Below are positions 1 to 8,201 of a stretch of 55,251 nt of DNA, in pieces (position 1 is the stretch's first letter; every line of letters starts with the position of its first letter). The stretch is from the NCBI RefSeq assembly GCF_007833165.1, contig NZ_VOBQ01000027.1, positions 1 through 55,251 on the forward strand, given 5' to 3'. The position numbers were made by a program, and so were the translations under genes. The notes beneath the pieces are model-generated. The model worked only from the letters and a program-made list of their open reading frames with translations, ran no database searches and had not been told where the DNA came from. The DNA is from Caenimonas sedimenti (GTDB lineage: Bacteria; Pseudomonadota; Gammaproteobacteria; Burkholderiales; Burkholderiaceae_C).

Positions 1-21
1 CCCTCCCCCGGAGGGGGAGGG
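1..21. repeat. GC-rich hairpin downstream of the thiolase gene
   Basis: A perfect inverted repeat with 9-base arms (CCCTCCCCC / GGGGGAGGG) and a 3-base loop. It lies 12 bases past the stop of the leftward thiolase gene, so it may act in termination, or be one of the C/G-run intergenic repeats common in Burkholderiales. The base run that would follow the stem on the minus strand is outside the window, so intrinsic termination cannot be judged. Confidence 0.5.
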
Positions 22-33
22 AGTGAAGTCAAA

Positions 34-1239
34 TCAGATTCTTTCGACGATGGTCGCAATGCCCATGCCACCGCCAACGCACAACGTCGCGAGGCCATAC
101 CGCAGGTTGCGACGATGGAGTTCGTCAATCAGCGTATTGAGGATCATCGCCCCCGTCGCCCCCAGCGGATGCCCCATCGCGATCGCGCCGCCGTTCACGT
201 TCACCTTCTCGTGCGGCACGCCCATCTCCTTCATGAACTTCATGGGCACGGCCGCAAAAGCTTCGTTCACTTCGAACAGGTCGATCTGGTCGATCGTCAT
301 CCCCGCCTTGGCCAGCGCCTTGCGCGCCGCCGGCATCGGCCCGGTCAACATGATCGTGGGATCGGCACCCGACAGCGCCGCAGCCACGATGCGAGCGCGC
401 GGCTTGAAGCCATGCGTCTTGCCCGCGGCTTCGCTCCCGATCAGGATCGCCGCCGCGCCATCGACGATGCCCGACGAATTGCCGGCATGGTGGACGTGGT
501 TGATGCGCTCCACCTGCGGGTAGCGCGAGATCGCCACCTGGTCGAAGCCCATCGCGCCCAGCTGGTCGAACGCGGCCTTGAGCGAGGCCAGGCCCTCCAT
601 CGTGGTGTGCGGCTTGATGAATTCGTCCTGCGCCAGGATGGTCTGCTCCAGGAAGTCCTTCACCGGCACCACGGAACCGGCGAAAAAGCCACCCTCGCGC
701 GCCTTGGCGGCACGCTTCTGCGATTCGAGCGCGAACGCATCCACGTCGTCGCGCGAGAAGCCCTCCAGCGTGGCGATCAGGTCCGCGCCGATGCCTTGGG
801 GCACGAACGCGGTCGCCGAATTCGTCTCCGGATCCTGCGCCCAGGCCCCGCCGTCGGAACCGATCGGCACGCGGCTCATGCTCTCGACGCCCCCGGCCAC
901 CACCAGGTCTTCCCAGCCCGAGCGAACCTTCTGGGCCGCCATGTTCACGGCCTCCAGGCCCGAGGCGCAGAAGCGGTTCAGTTGGACACCGGAACAGCGG
1001 AAGTCCCACCCCGCTTTCAGCGCAGCGACCTTGGCGATCACCGAGCCTTGTTCGCCGATCGGCGAGACCACGCCCATCACCACGTCGTCCACCTGCCCGG
1101 TGTCGAAATCGTTGCGGCGCTGCAGCTCGCTCAGCACACCGGCCAGCAGGTTGACGGGCTTCACCTCGTGCAGGCTGCCGTCCTTCTTGCCCTTGCCGCG
1201 CGGCGTGCGGATGGCGTCGTAGACGAAGGCTTCGGTCAT
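34..1239 (-). CDS. Acetyl-CoA C-acyltransferase (thiolase, FadA type)
   Basis: 401 aa thiolase that condenses or cleaves acyl-CoA/acetyl-CoA in beta-oxidation or acetoacetyl-CoA metabolism, expected in the cytoplasm. The nucleophilic Cys91 sits in NRFCASGLE, the His357 base in GGAIAMGHPLGATGA and the second catalytic Cys387 in CVGGGMG, so the active site is complete. Length is normal for the family. It is transcribed divergently from the acyl-CoA dehydrogenase across a 96-base gap, which fits a shared fatty-acid or branched-chain acyl-CoA degradation role. Chain-length preference cannot be read from the sequence. Confidence 0.95.
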   Translation of the reverse strand: MTEAFVYDAIRTPRGKGKKDGSLHEVKPVNLLAGVLSELQRRNDFDTGQVDDVVMGVVSPIGEQGSVIAKVAALKAGWDFRCSGVQLNRFCASGLEAVNMAAQKVRSGWEDLVVAGGVESMSRVPIGSDGGAWAQDPETNSATAFVPQGIGADLIATLEGFSRDDVDAFALESQKRAAKAREGGFFAGSVVPVKDFLEQTILAQDEFIKPHTTMEGLASLKAAFDQLGAMGFDQVAISRYPQVERINHVHHAGNSSGIVDGAAAILIGSEAAGKTHGFKPRARIVAAALSGADPTIMLTGPMPAARKALAKAGMTIDQIDLFEVNEAFAAVPMKFMKEMGVPHEKVNVNGGAIAMGHPLGATGAMILNTLIDELHRRNLRYGLATLCVGGGMGIATIVERI

Positions 1240-1335
1240 GATGATTCTCCAGGTGGAAATTGGCTGCGTTGCAGTATATTCATTTCACCAAGCACCCGCT
1301 CTGCAAAAATGCCGAGCCGCCCCTGAAAGCCCTCC

Positions 1336-2496
1336 ATGATCGACCGCACCCTCTTCACCAGCGACCACGAAGCCTTCCGCGATGCCTTCCGCAAGTTCTG
1401 CGAGGGCGAGATCGCACCGCACCACGACGCCTGGGAAGAGCAGGGCTATGTGGACCGCGAGGTCTGGCGCAAGGCCGGCGCCAACGGCTACCTGTGCGCG
1501 ACCATGCCTGAGGAATACGGCGGGGCCGCCGTGGACAAGCTCTATTCGGTGATCCAGATGGAGGAGCTCGCGCGCGGCGGCTGGTCCGGCATCGGCTTCG
1601 GGCTGCACAGCGAGATCGTCGCCCCGTACATCCTGCATTACGGCACGGAGGAGCAGAAGCAGAAGTACCTGCCCCAGCTGGCCAGCGGCGAGATGGTGGG
1701 CGCCATCGCCATGAGCGAGCCAGCCGCCGGCAGCGATCTGCAGGGCATCAAGAGCACCGCCATCCAGCAGGCCGACGGCAGCTACGTGCTGAACGGCAGC
1801 AAGACCTTCATCACCAACGGCTGGCACGCCGACCTGGTGATCGTGGTCGCCAAGACCAACCCGGCCGCCGGCGCCAAGGGCACGAGCCTGCTGCTGGTCG
1901 AGCGCGGCATGCCGGGCTTCGAAAAGGGAAAGCGCCTGAAGAAGCTGGGCCTGAAAGCACAGGACACGTCGGAACTGTTCTTCGACAACGTGAAGCTGCC
2001 GGCGGATGCCGTGCTCGGCGGCGCGGCGCAGGAGAACCGGGGCTTCATCTGCCTGATGGAGCAGCTGCCGTGGGAGCGTCTGCAGATCGCGGTGACCGCG
2101 GTGTCATCGGCGCAGGCCGCCATCGACTGGACGGTGGCCTACGTAAAAGACCGCAAGGTGTTCGGCCAGCCGGTCGCCGCCTTCCAGAACACGCGCTACA
2201 AGCTGGCGGAGATGCAGACCGAGGTGCAGGTGGCGCGCGTGTTCGTCGACAAGTGCCTGGAGCTGGTGGTGCAGGACAAGCTGGACACGGCGACGGCGAG
2301 CATGGCGAAGTACTGGACGAGCGACCTGCAGTGCAAGGTGATGGACGAATGCGTCCAGCTGCACGGCGGCTACGGGTTCATGTGGGAGTACCCGATCACG
2401 CGCGCGTATGCGGATGCGCGGGTGCAGCGGATCTACGGTGGGACCAACGAGATCATGAAGGAAGTGATCACGCGGGCGATGGGGTTGGGGCGCTGA
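1336..2496 (+). CDS. Acyl-CoA dehydrogenase
   Basis: 386 aa flavoprotein that introduces the alpha-beta double bond into acyl-CoA and passes electrons to ETF. The central beta domain has AMSEPAAGSDLQGI (residues 125-138, FAD/substrate loop) and the C-terminal helical domain ends with RIYGGTNEIMKEVI. The usual short/medium-chain catalytic Glu is Gly in YGGT. A Glu lies instead at position 247 in LPWERL, the place used by long-chain and isovaleryl-type enzymes. It is divergent from the thiolase gene. Substrate is unknown; a long- or branched-chain acyl-CoA is the best inference. Confidence 0.95.
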   Translation: MIDRTLFTSDHEAFRDAFRKFCEGEIAPHHDAWEEQGYVDREVWRKAGANGYLCATMPEEYGGAAVDKLYSVIQMEELARGGWSGIGFGLHSEIVAPYILHYGTEEQKQKYLPQLASGEMVGAIAMSEPAAGSDLQGIKSTAIQQADGSYVLNGSKTFITNGWHADLVIVVAKTNPAAGAKGTSLLLVERGMPGFEKGKRLKKLGLKAQDTSELFFDNVKLPADAVLGGAAQENRGFICLMEQLPWERLQIAVTAVSSAQAAIDWTVAYVKDRKVFGQPVAAFQNTRYKLAEMQTEVQVARVFVDKCLELVVQDKLDTATASMAKYWTSDLQCKVMDECVQLHGGYGFMWEYPITRAYADARVQRIYGGTNEIMKEVITRAMGLGR

Positions 2497-2602
2497 AAGC
2501 AAGTCAGTTCGCGCTGCCGGTGCCTCAAACAGGGGTGAGCGGCACGGATATTGCTGGAACCAGACTCATCTTCAACTCCAGAGCGGCCTTCGCCTTTGCG
2601 CC

Positions 2603-3157
2603 ATGCCAGCACCGCTTCTCGTCACCTTCGCCGCAAATGACACCGGCCCCTGGCGCATCGATCGCGTCGACACCGTGACCGGTGAAGGCATGGCGGCGGC
2701 CAGGCGGCTCGCCGTGTTCGAGTCGCAGGCGCCCTCGGCAAGCGAGGGCGAGGCCTGGCGTCTCAGCGGAACGACGAGCAACCTGCGCTACACGCACAGG
2801 CCGGAAGTGCAGGCCCTCACGGCGATCCAGGAGGGGCTGGGCCGCAGGCAGGCCACGCGTGCCGCCCTGATCCCCATCCGGAAATCCGAGGCGTGGTGGA
2901 ATCTCTCCCAGGACGAGCGGCGGGCCTGCCTGGAAGAGCAATCCCACCACATCGCATTGGGCCTGGAATACCTGCCGGCCGTGGCGCGGCGCCTGCACCA
3001 TTGCCGCGATCTCGGGGGCCCCTTCGATTTCCTGACCTGGTTCGAGTACGCGCCGGAAGACGAGGGCCGTTTCGAATCCCTGGTGAGGTCGCTGCGCGGC
3101 ACGCCGGAGTGGAAGTACGTGGATCGCGAGGTGGACATCCGCCTCACGAGGGATTGA
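2603..3157 (+). CDS. Chlorite dismutase-family haem protein (short, clade-2 size)
   Basis: 184 aa. The C-terminal half carries the family signature (HHIALGLEYLPAVARRLHHC, FDFLTWFEYAPEDE, EWKYVDREVDIRL). His116 is placed as the proximal haem ligand and Arg129 as the distal Arg; the 13-residue spacing matches known chlorite dismutases (for example His170/Arg183 in the long form). Overall length fits the short dimeric clade. The distal Arg supports a real chlorite-decomposing or peroxide-handling enzyme rather than a haem-biosynthesis HemQ, but no perchlorate reductase genes are nearby, so the physiological substrate is open. A LysE-family gene follows after 18 bases. Confidence 0.85.
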   Translation: MPAPLLVTFAANDTGPWRIDRVDTVTGEGMAAARRLAVFESQAPSASEGEAWRLSGTTSNLRYTHRPEVQALTAIQEGLGRRQATRAALIPIRKSEAWWNLSQDERRACLEEQSHHIALGLEYLPAVARRLHHCRDLGGPFDFLTWFEYAPEDEGRFESLVRSLRGTPEWKYVDREVDIRLTRD

Positions 3158-3175
3158 AAGTCGCAGGAGTCACCC

Positions 3176-3793
3176 GTGTCGCTCGTCGCATTCGCAATTG
3201 CCGCCATCTTCCTTGCGATCACACCCGGCCCGGGCATGGCGTACGTGGTGGCTCGCACGGTGGCGGGCGGCCGGACGGAGGGGCTGGCATCCTGCTTCGG
3301 CACAGGCGTCGGCGGCATGATGCATGTGCTGGCGGCCGCGCTCGGCCTGTCGCTCGTGATCGCGCAATCGGCAGTCGCGTTCAACGTCGTGAAGTACGTC
3401 GGTGCGGCTTACCTGCTCTACCTCGGCATTCGCATGCTTCGCAGCAAGGTCGAGCCATTGACCGTGGAGCAGCACGAGCCGCAGGGACCTCGACGGGCCT
3501 TCCGCGAAGGTGTCCTCGTCGAACTGCTGAACGTCAAGACAGCGCTGTTCTTCCTCGCGTTCCTGCCCCAGTTCGTCGCACCGGACCAGCCTGTGGCGGT
3601 GCAGCTCGTGGTGCTTGGCAGCATCTGCGTTGCGTTGAATACGTTCGTCGATGTGCTGGCGGTCTTCGCCGCGGTCCGCCTGCTGCGTTCGAACACTTTG
3701 CGGGCGGGCCGTGCCTGGATCATGACCCGCGTGTCTGGCGTCACGATGTTGGGCCTGGGCGCCTATCTGGCATTGGCAGGGCGCGACGATTGA
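3176..3793 (+). CDS. LysE/RhtB-family amino-acid exporter
   Basis: 205 aa inner-membrane protein starting at GTG. The N-terminus has the family pattern AIFLAITPGPGMAYVVAR, followed by an amphipathic G-rich segment and the conserved VKYVGAAYLLYLGIRMLRS. About six hydrophobic segments can be traced, as expected for LysE/RhtB exporters of amino acids or homoserine-like compounds. It follows the chlorite-dismutase-like gene by 18 bases and is probably cotranscribed with it. The cargo cannot be inferred. It converges on the small membrane protein gene at 3807. Confidence 0.92.
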   Translation: MSLVAFAIAAIFLAITPGPGMAYVVARTVAGGRTEGLASCFGTGVGGMMHVLAAALGLSLVIAQSAVAFNVVKYVGAAYLLYLGIRMLRSKVEPLTVEQHEPQGPRRAFREGVLVELLNVKTALFFLAFLPQFVAPDQPVAVQLVVLGSICVALNTFVDVLAVFAAVRLLRSNTLRAGRAWIMTRVSGVTMLGLGAYLALAGRDD

Positions 3794-3806
3794 CCGCCGG
3801 GCGCAT

Positions 3807-4169
3807 TCACTTCCACACCGACACCGTCAGCAGCACCAGCCCGATGACCGCCACCGGTGCGTGAATCAGGATCAGCGGCGCCGGCAGTTCCTTGTTGCGC
3901 CAGTGGTAGGCGAGGTTGAGGACGACGCCGCCCACGGCGGCGATGCCCAGCAGGATGAGCCCCGCCCACGCGCCGTTCGGCATGCCGGCCGCGATGCCGG
4001 CGTAGATGACCAGGGTCATGCCGCTGCCCGCCAGCATGCCGTGCAGCATGGCGAGCGAAGCCGGCGGCTGCCGCTTGCTGCTGAAGCGGATGCCCGCCAG
4101 GAGCAGCCCGCCCGCCCCGGTGAGCGCGAACAGCACCACGGCCACCTTCAGCATCGTCTGGGAGTCCAT
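3807..4169 (-). CDS. Small four-helix membrane protein, unknown function
   Basis: 120 aa with four hydrophobic segments (about residues 7-27, 40-62, 68-88, 98-118) separated by short polar loops such as SSKRQPP and YHWRNKE. No Cys or His motif and no anti-sigma domain is visible. The ATG is preceded by AAGGA five bases upstream. It is divergent from the ECF sigma factor gene, and its own upstream region contains GGAAC-N19-TCTGT, a close match to ECF-type promoters. It is therefore a likely target of that sigma factor, and possibly a membrane partner of the regulator. I do not recognise a named family with confidence. Confidence 0.8.
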   Translation of the reverse strand: MDSQTMLKVAVVLFALTGAGGLLLAGIRFSSKRQPPASLAMLHGMLAGSGMTLVIYAGIAAGMPNGAWAGLILLGIAAVGGVVLNLAYHWRNKELPAPLILIHAPVAVIGLVLLTVSVWK

Positions 4170-4198
4170 CTCGGTCCTTTCGTGTGATTCGTCAGGGC

Positions 4199-4227
4199 AC
4201 AGACGCCGCCAGCGGCCGCGGCGTTCC
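4199..4227 (-). promoter_or_regulatory. ECF-type promoter for the small membrane protein
   Basis: Read on the minus strand: GGAAC (4227-4223), 19 bases, then TCTGT (4203-4199). This fits the RpoE-like pattern GGAAC / TCnnA-T with normal spacing. The expected transcript start is near 4191, leaving about 22 bases before the ATG. The GGAAC lies in the left arm of a perfect 16-base palindrome (4221-4236, GCGTTCCCGGGAACGC) shared with the opposite promoter. Confidence 0.65.
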
Positions 4228-4229
4228 CG

Positions 4230-4258
4230 GGAACGCGCGGGGCACTCGTGACGTCTAT
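4230..4258 (+). promoter_or_regulatory. ECF-type autoregulatory promoter of the sigma factor gene
   Basis: GGAAC at 4230-4234, 19 bases, then TCTAT at 4254-4258, mirroring the leftward promoter with identical spacing. The expected start is near 4264, giving a leader of about 38 bases to the ATG at 4302. This argues against the in-frame GTG at 4248, which would lie upstream of the -10 element. Confidence 0.65.
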
Positions 4259-4301
4259 CCTCACGACCATCCTTGAAGCGCCCGCACCGGAGACCGTCCC
4301 G

Positions 4302-5009
4302 ATGAGCAATGCCCCACTACGCGCCGCGCCGGAACCGCCAGACGACGCCGGCCTCGTCGAGCGGCTGCGGGCCAGCGACGGCGGCGCCCTGGAGACCCTG
4401 ATGCGCCGGCACAACCGGCGCCTCTACCGCGTCGCTCGCGCCATGCTGCGCAACAACGCGGACGCCGAGGACGCGCTGCAGGAAGCCTACCTGTCCGCCT
4501 ACCGTTCGATCCACGAGTTCCGCTCGCAGGCATCGCTGGCCACATGGCTCACGCGGATCGTGGTCAATGAATGCACGTCACGGCTGCGCCGCCAGGCGCG
4601 CCGCGACAACATCGTGCCGATCGTCGCGGCGGCGGCGCAACTCCCCGAGGAGGTCGACGCCATGGTCGACGAACGTTCCCACATCGACGCCGAAACACCC
4701 GACCGCGCGCTGCTGCGCAGCGAGATGCGCGAGCTCCTCGAACGCAAGATCGACGCGCTGCCGGAGGACTTCCGCACCGTGCTCGTGATGCGGTCCATCG
4801 AGGAGCTGAGCGTCGAGGAGACCGCCGCCAGCCTGGGCGTGCCCGAGGCGACGGTGCGCACGCGTCACTTCCGCGCGCGCAGCATGTTGCGTGAGTCGAT
4901 CGCGCAGGAGCTCGACACGGCGGAGCGCGACGTGTTCGCGTTCGACGGCGAGCGCTGCGACCGGATCGTGGCGGAGCTGCTGCGGCGCAGGGAGAGTCCG
5001 CTGCCATAG
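4302..5009 (+). CDS. ECF-type RNA polymerase sigma factor
   Basis: 235 aa from the ATG chosen here. GGAG lies 9 bases upstream and the predicted ECF promoter lies just before it; an in-frame GTG at 4248 would add 18 residues. Region 2 has the DAEDALQEAYLSAYR helix and ASLATWLTRIVVNE. Region 4 has LPEDFRTVLVMRSIEELSVEETAASLGVPEATVRTR, a normal sigma-70 r4 helix-turn-helix. Between them lies an acidic linker with VDAMVDERSHIDAETPDR. No recognisable anti-sigma gene follows. The gene appears to control itself and the divergent membrane protein, and possibly the exported protein downstream at 5091. Confidence 0.93.
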   Translation: MSNAPLRAAPEPPDDAGLVERLRASDGGALETLMRRHNRRLYRVARAMLRNNADAEDALQEAYLSAYRSIHEFRSQASLATWLTRIVVNECTSRLRRQARRDNIVPIVAAAAQLPEEVDAMVDERSHIDAETPDRALLRSEMRELLERKIDALPEDFRTVLVMRSIEELSVEETAASLGVPEATVRTRHFRARSMLRESIAQELDTAERDVFAFDGERCDRIVAELLRRRESPLP

Positions 5010-5090
5010 GAAGGGGCCCGAATTTCTCCAGACGAAGTCGAGCCCGGCGTCCGCTAAGCTACGGCGATTCAACACGAAGGAGGAACGTCC

Positions 5091-5795
5091 ATGCACAAGG
5101 GGATCACGCGCGCGACGCGGTCGGGGCTGCGATGGCTGTCCAGCATTGCGCTGACCATGGCGCTGCCCCTCACGGCGGCCGCCATGGAGGTCGAGGTCAA
5201 GGTGCCTTATGTGATCCTCTCCGGCTCCGTCAACGGCACCGAGATGCGCGCGCTGAAGGCCGCGCTGGAGGAGAACCCCGGCATCACGACGGTGGTGCTG
5301 AAGAACTCGCCCGGCGGCGACGCGCGCACCGGCTACATGATGGGCGAGTTCATCCGCGAACGCGGGCTGAACACGGGCGTCTCGGGCCTCTGCGCCTCTT
5401 CATGCTCCCGCTTCTTTCTCGGCGGCAAGGAGCGCTTCTTCACCGATGACCAGCCCCTGAACCGCACGGCGGTGGCCCTGCATGGCAACTACGGCCACGA
5501 CGGCAAGCTGATCGACACCGCCGTCGGGCCGTTGAAGGCCTGGATCATCAAGTACAGCGACGGCAAGGCGCGCCCGGACCTGGTCGAACAGTGGGTGCGG
5601 CTCCCGATCAACCGGGGCATGGCCTACTTCTACCATCCGACCGAGTCCCCGGCCGGCTACGGACCCACCCGCCTGCTGATTTGCCAGGGGACGGAGGAGA
5701 ATTTGCAGCGGTCCAAGCTGTGCGCGAAGCCGGACATGGGGAATGCGCTCGACAACGGGATCGTGACGTCGCTCGAGGTGTTGAAGGTGCGGTGA
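5091..5795 (+). CDS. Exported ClpP-like (COG3904-type) predicted periplasmic protein
   Basis: 234 aa with an N-terminal signal peptide (basic start, hydrophobic stretch about residues 14-31, cleavage near AAA-M). The mature part resembles ClpP/crotonase-fold periplasmic proteins: VVLKNSPGGD (residues 68-77) gives the glycine-rich oxyanion loop, and GLCASSCSRFFLGG (99-112) places a candidate nucleophilic Ser104 between two cysteines. A strong AAGGAGG ribosome site precedes the ATG. It follows the sigma factor gene by about 80 bases in the same direction, so a role in an envelope stress response is plausible. Proteolytic activity is inferred from fold only. Confidence 0.75.
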   Translation: MHKGITRATRSGLRWLSSIALTMALPLTAAAMEVEVKVPYVILSGSVNGTEMRALKAALEENPGITTVVLKNSPGGDARTGYMMGEFIRERGLNTGVSGLCASSCSRFFLGGKERFFTDDQPLNRTAVALHGNYGHDGKLIDTAVGPLKAWIIKYSDGKARPDLVEQWVRLPINRGMAYFYHPTESPAGYGPTRLLICQGTEENLQRSKLCAKPDMGNALDNGIVTSLEVLKVR

Positions 5796-5855
5796 GTCAC
5801 ACGGGGTGCGGCTGCCTCGACCAGCTGGCCGGTGGACAAGATCGCGGTGCGGCCT

Positions 5856-6791
5856 TCAAAGCGCCGAGCCACCCGCCGCCTGCCCCTCCGCGCCCTCCAC
5901 ATGGGCGCAAATCGCGCCGGGTGTCGTGAACCAGACGTTTCCGAGATCCCGTTCGCGGGCGATGCGCTCCAGCGCCCTCCGCAGGTGCCTGAGCCTGTGG
6001 GGTTGGCCCACCAGGTAGGGATGCAGCGCGATGCCCATCACCAGCGGCGTGGTGCGTGCCTGCTGCAGCATCTCCTCGAAGTGGTCGACGATCATCGCCG
6101 CGAATTCCGGTCCGCCCATCAGCCGCCCGACGATCATGGGGATGTCGTTCAGCTCTTGCGGATAGGGGACGGACCACAGGTTGCCGCCGTTGCGTGTGCG
6201 CATGCGATGCGGCTGGTCGTCGTGGCACCAGTTCAGCGTGTAGCGGTAGCCGGTTTCCGCGAGGAGGTCGGGAGTGACCGGGCTTTCGCTGATCCAGGGC
6301 GACAGCCATCCGCCCGGTTCGGCGGCGCCCAGCCCGCTGTGGCGCTGCATCAGGCCGCGGCATTGCAGGAGCAACTCGCGCTCGTCCGCTTCGGCCAGGC
6401 TGCCCTGCAGTTCGGCATTGGTGTGGCCGTGTCCCACCAGTTCGTCGCCGCGCGCCACGAGAGCCGCCACGAGTTCGGGGCAATGGTCGTACAGCGCGGT
6501 GTTGATGATCGCGCCCGTGGGCAGGCCCAGCTGATCGAACAGCTCGATGCAGCGCCAGGCGCCCACCCGGTTGCCGTATTCGCGCCAGCTCCAGTTGAGC
6601 ACGTCCGTGGCCGGCACGGGCAAGCCGATGTTCGCGCCGCGTCCTTCGGCGAAAGCGAAGTGCTCGAGGTTGAAACCCAGATAGACCGCGAGGCCGGCGC
6701 CGCCGGGCCAGCGGTAGCCGGCGCGGCGCGTGATCGGGCTGTAGTCGAAACGGCCGTGGCCCGGCAGGGCGCCCAGATACCGTGCTGTCAT
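5856..6791 (-). CDS. Polysaccharide deacetylase-family (NodB-fold) hydrolase
   Basis: 311 aa from ATG 6791; a TTG six codons upstream is less likely. The NodB-type pattern includes GAIINTALYDHCPEL, the metal-site-like VGHGHTNAEL, and GWLSPWISESPVTPDLLAETGYRYTLNW. This arrangement is typical of the PuuE/allantoinase-like branch of the family. It could deacetylate or deformylate a small amide rather than a polymer, and no signal peptide is seen, which points to a cytosolic small-molecule substrate. It precedes, in the same direction, nothing obviously linked; the Bug receptor gene lies upstream. Confidence 0.85.
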   Translation of the reverse strand: MTARYLGALPGHGRFDYSPITRRAGYRWPGGAGLAVYLGFNLEHFAFAEGRGANIGLPVPATDVLNWSWREYGNRVGAWRCIELFDQLGLPTGAIINTALYDHCPELVAALVARGDELVGHGHTNAELQGSLAEADERELLLQCRGLMQRHSGLGAAEPGGWLSPWISESPVTPDLLAETGYRYTLNWCHDDQPHRMRTRNGGNLWSVPYPQELNDIPMIVGRLMGGPEFAAMIVDHFEEMLQQARTTPLVMGIALHPYLVGQPHRLRHLRRALERIARERDLGNVWFTTPGAICAHVEGAEGQAAGGSAL

Positions 6792-6846
6792 GACGGCATT
6801 CTGCGGCAAGAGCCCGCCCCGGCGAGGTGCGCCCGCACCGGCCTGG

Positions 6847-7833
6847 TCAGACCACCACTTCGACCTTGGCGCGCTTGGCCACGGCGGTCCAGGTCGTGAT
6901 CTGCGACTTGATCACGCCCACGAACTCGTCACCCACGACCGGCGTCTTGCGCGGCAGGGTTTGCAATTCCTCCAGCCGGGACGCGACGTCGGGCTTGGCC
7001 AGGATTTCGGGGATGAGTGCCGTGAGCTTCTGGGCCACGGGCGCGGGCAGGCCCTTGGGCGCCGACAGCCCCAGCCACTGGGAGCCCGTGAGCGAGGGGT
7101 AGCCCAGCTCCGCGAAGGTGGGGATGTTGGGCAGGGCGGGCAGGCGGCTCTGCGTGGAAACGGCGAGCGCGCGCAAGGTGCCGCCCTTCAACTGGGCGAC
7201 GTTGGTGGTCACGGGATCGAACAGGCCGTCGATGCTGCCGCCGAGCAAGTCTTGCATGGCGGGGGCACTGCCCTGGTAGGGCACGTGGTCGTGGTTGGGC
7301 GCCGACCCTTCGATCTTGAGCAATTCACCGAACAGGTGATTGGCCGACCCGATGCCCGAGGTGCCGTAGCGCACCGGCTTGGACTTGGCGGCCGTGACGT
7401 ACTGCGCCAACGTGGTGTATTCGGACTGCGGGCGCACCAGCAGCACCATGGGCGCCTCGACCAGCATCCCCATGTGGGTGAAGTCGGTGATCGGGTCGAA
7501 CGGCATCTTGGACCGCGTCGCCGTGGCGTAGATGTGCACCGAGGCGTGGCTCACGAGTAAACAGTAGCCATCGGCCGGCTGGCGCGACACGTATTCGGTG
7601 CCGATCAGGCCACCGGCGCCGGCTTTGTTGTCCACCACGACGGACTGGCCCAGCGCCTGCGAGAGGTGCGGCGCCATCATGCGCGCCACCGTGTCCACCA
7701 GGCCGCCGGGCGGGAACTGGCAGTACAGCTTGACAGGCGCGCGCGAGGGCCAGGCGCTTTGCGCATGCACCCAGGCGGGTGAGACGGCCGCGGCGGCGCC
7801 GGCGGCTAGGAGTTGGCGACGGTTCAGTTTCAT
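6847..7833 (-). CDS. Bug-family tripartite tricarboxylate transporter receptor
   Basis: 328 aa from the ATG at 7833, chosen because it starts a twin-arginine-like signal (MKLNRRQLLAAGAAAAV, cleavage near VHAQ); a longer in-frame start at 7917 would bury the signal. The mature protein has the family hallmarks: YCQFPPGGLVDTVARMMA, VVVDNKAGAGGLIGTEYV and the C-terminal FAELGYPSL and WLGLSAPKGLPAPV segments. Bug proteins bind carboxylates or related small molecules in the periplasm. No TctA/TctB membrane genes are adjacent, so this is an orphan receptor, as is common in Burkholderiales. Ligand unknown. Confidence 0.93.
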   Translation of the reverse strand: MKLNRRQLLAAGAAAAVSPAWVHAQSAWPSRAPVKLYCQFPPGGLVDTVARMMAPHLSQALGQSVVVDNKAGAGGLIGTEYVSRQPADGYCLLVSHASVHIYATATRSKMPFDPITDFTHMGMLVEAPMVLLVRPQSEYTTLAQYVTAAKSKPVRYGTSGIGSANHLFGELLKIEGSAPNHDHVPYQGSAPAMQDLLGGSIDGLFDPVTTNVAQLKGGTLRALAVSTQSRLPALPNIPTFAELGYPSLTGSQWLGLSAPKGLPAPVAQKLTALIPEILAKPDVASRLEELQTLPRKTPVVGDEFVGVIKSQITTWTAVAKRAKVEVVV

Positions 7834-8201
7834 GGGGGGCCCCGGCGGTTGCGTGGAAGTGCAACCTCGGCGGGGGATTAGCAGGAAAGGTGCCAAGCGG
7901 GCGGAGGCGCTATGCACCCTCTCGGCGCCTTCGGGCCCAGATATCGGCTAAGCGGTAGCCGAAGTGACCGCTTTAGACTGGGTCCGTTCGGTCGGGTTTG
8001 GCCGCCAGATGACGGCAGTCACGCATAGCTTACGTTGGCCGATGCGCGTGGCGAGCGATCGCGATCGGCAGAAAGCGATGGTCACGTGAGCAAGAGCAGC
8101 CAAGCGAAACAATCGGCTCTCTATGCCCAAAAGGTACTTGTAGCGATGCCTGCTCTTTTGGGTGAGGTTGCTGAAATGCCTTGCCTCACTACACTCGCGC
8201 T
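7834..8201. other. Gene-free stretch at the left edge of the lower-GC block
   Basis: No gene can be supported in these 368 bases. Base composition drops from the surrounding high GC. The only clear structure is an imperfect palindrome at 7948-7976 (CTAAGCGGT ... ACCGCTTTAG, 10-base loop). The right-hand part should hold the promoter of the nuclease gene, but no good -35/-10 pair stands out. Confidence 0.5.
7948..7976. repeat. Imperfect palindrome with AGCGGT/ACCGCT arms
   Basis: CTAAGCGGT at 7948-7956 pairs with ACCGCTTTAG at 7967-7976, one base being unpaired. The loop is 10 bases. A second hairpin with the same ACCGCT/AGCGGT core lies at 12568-12583 on the other side of the accessory block. 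Whether the two are copies of one repeat element cannot be decided by eye. Confidence 0.4.
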
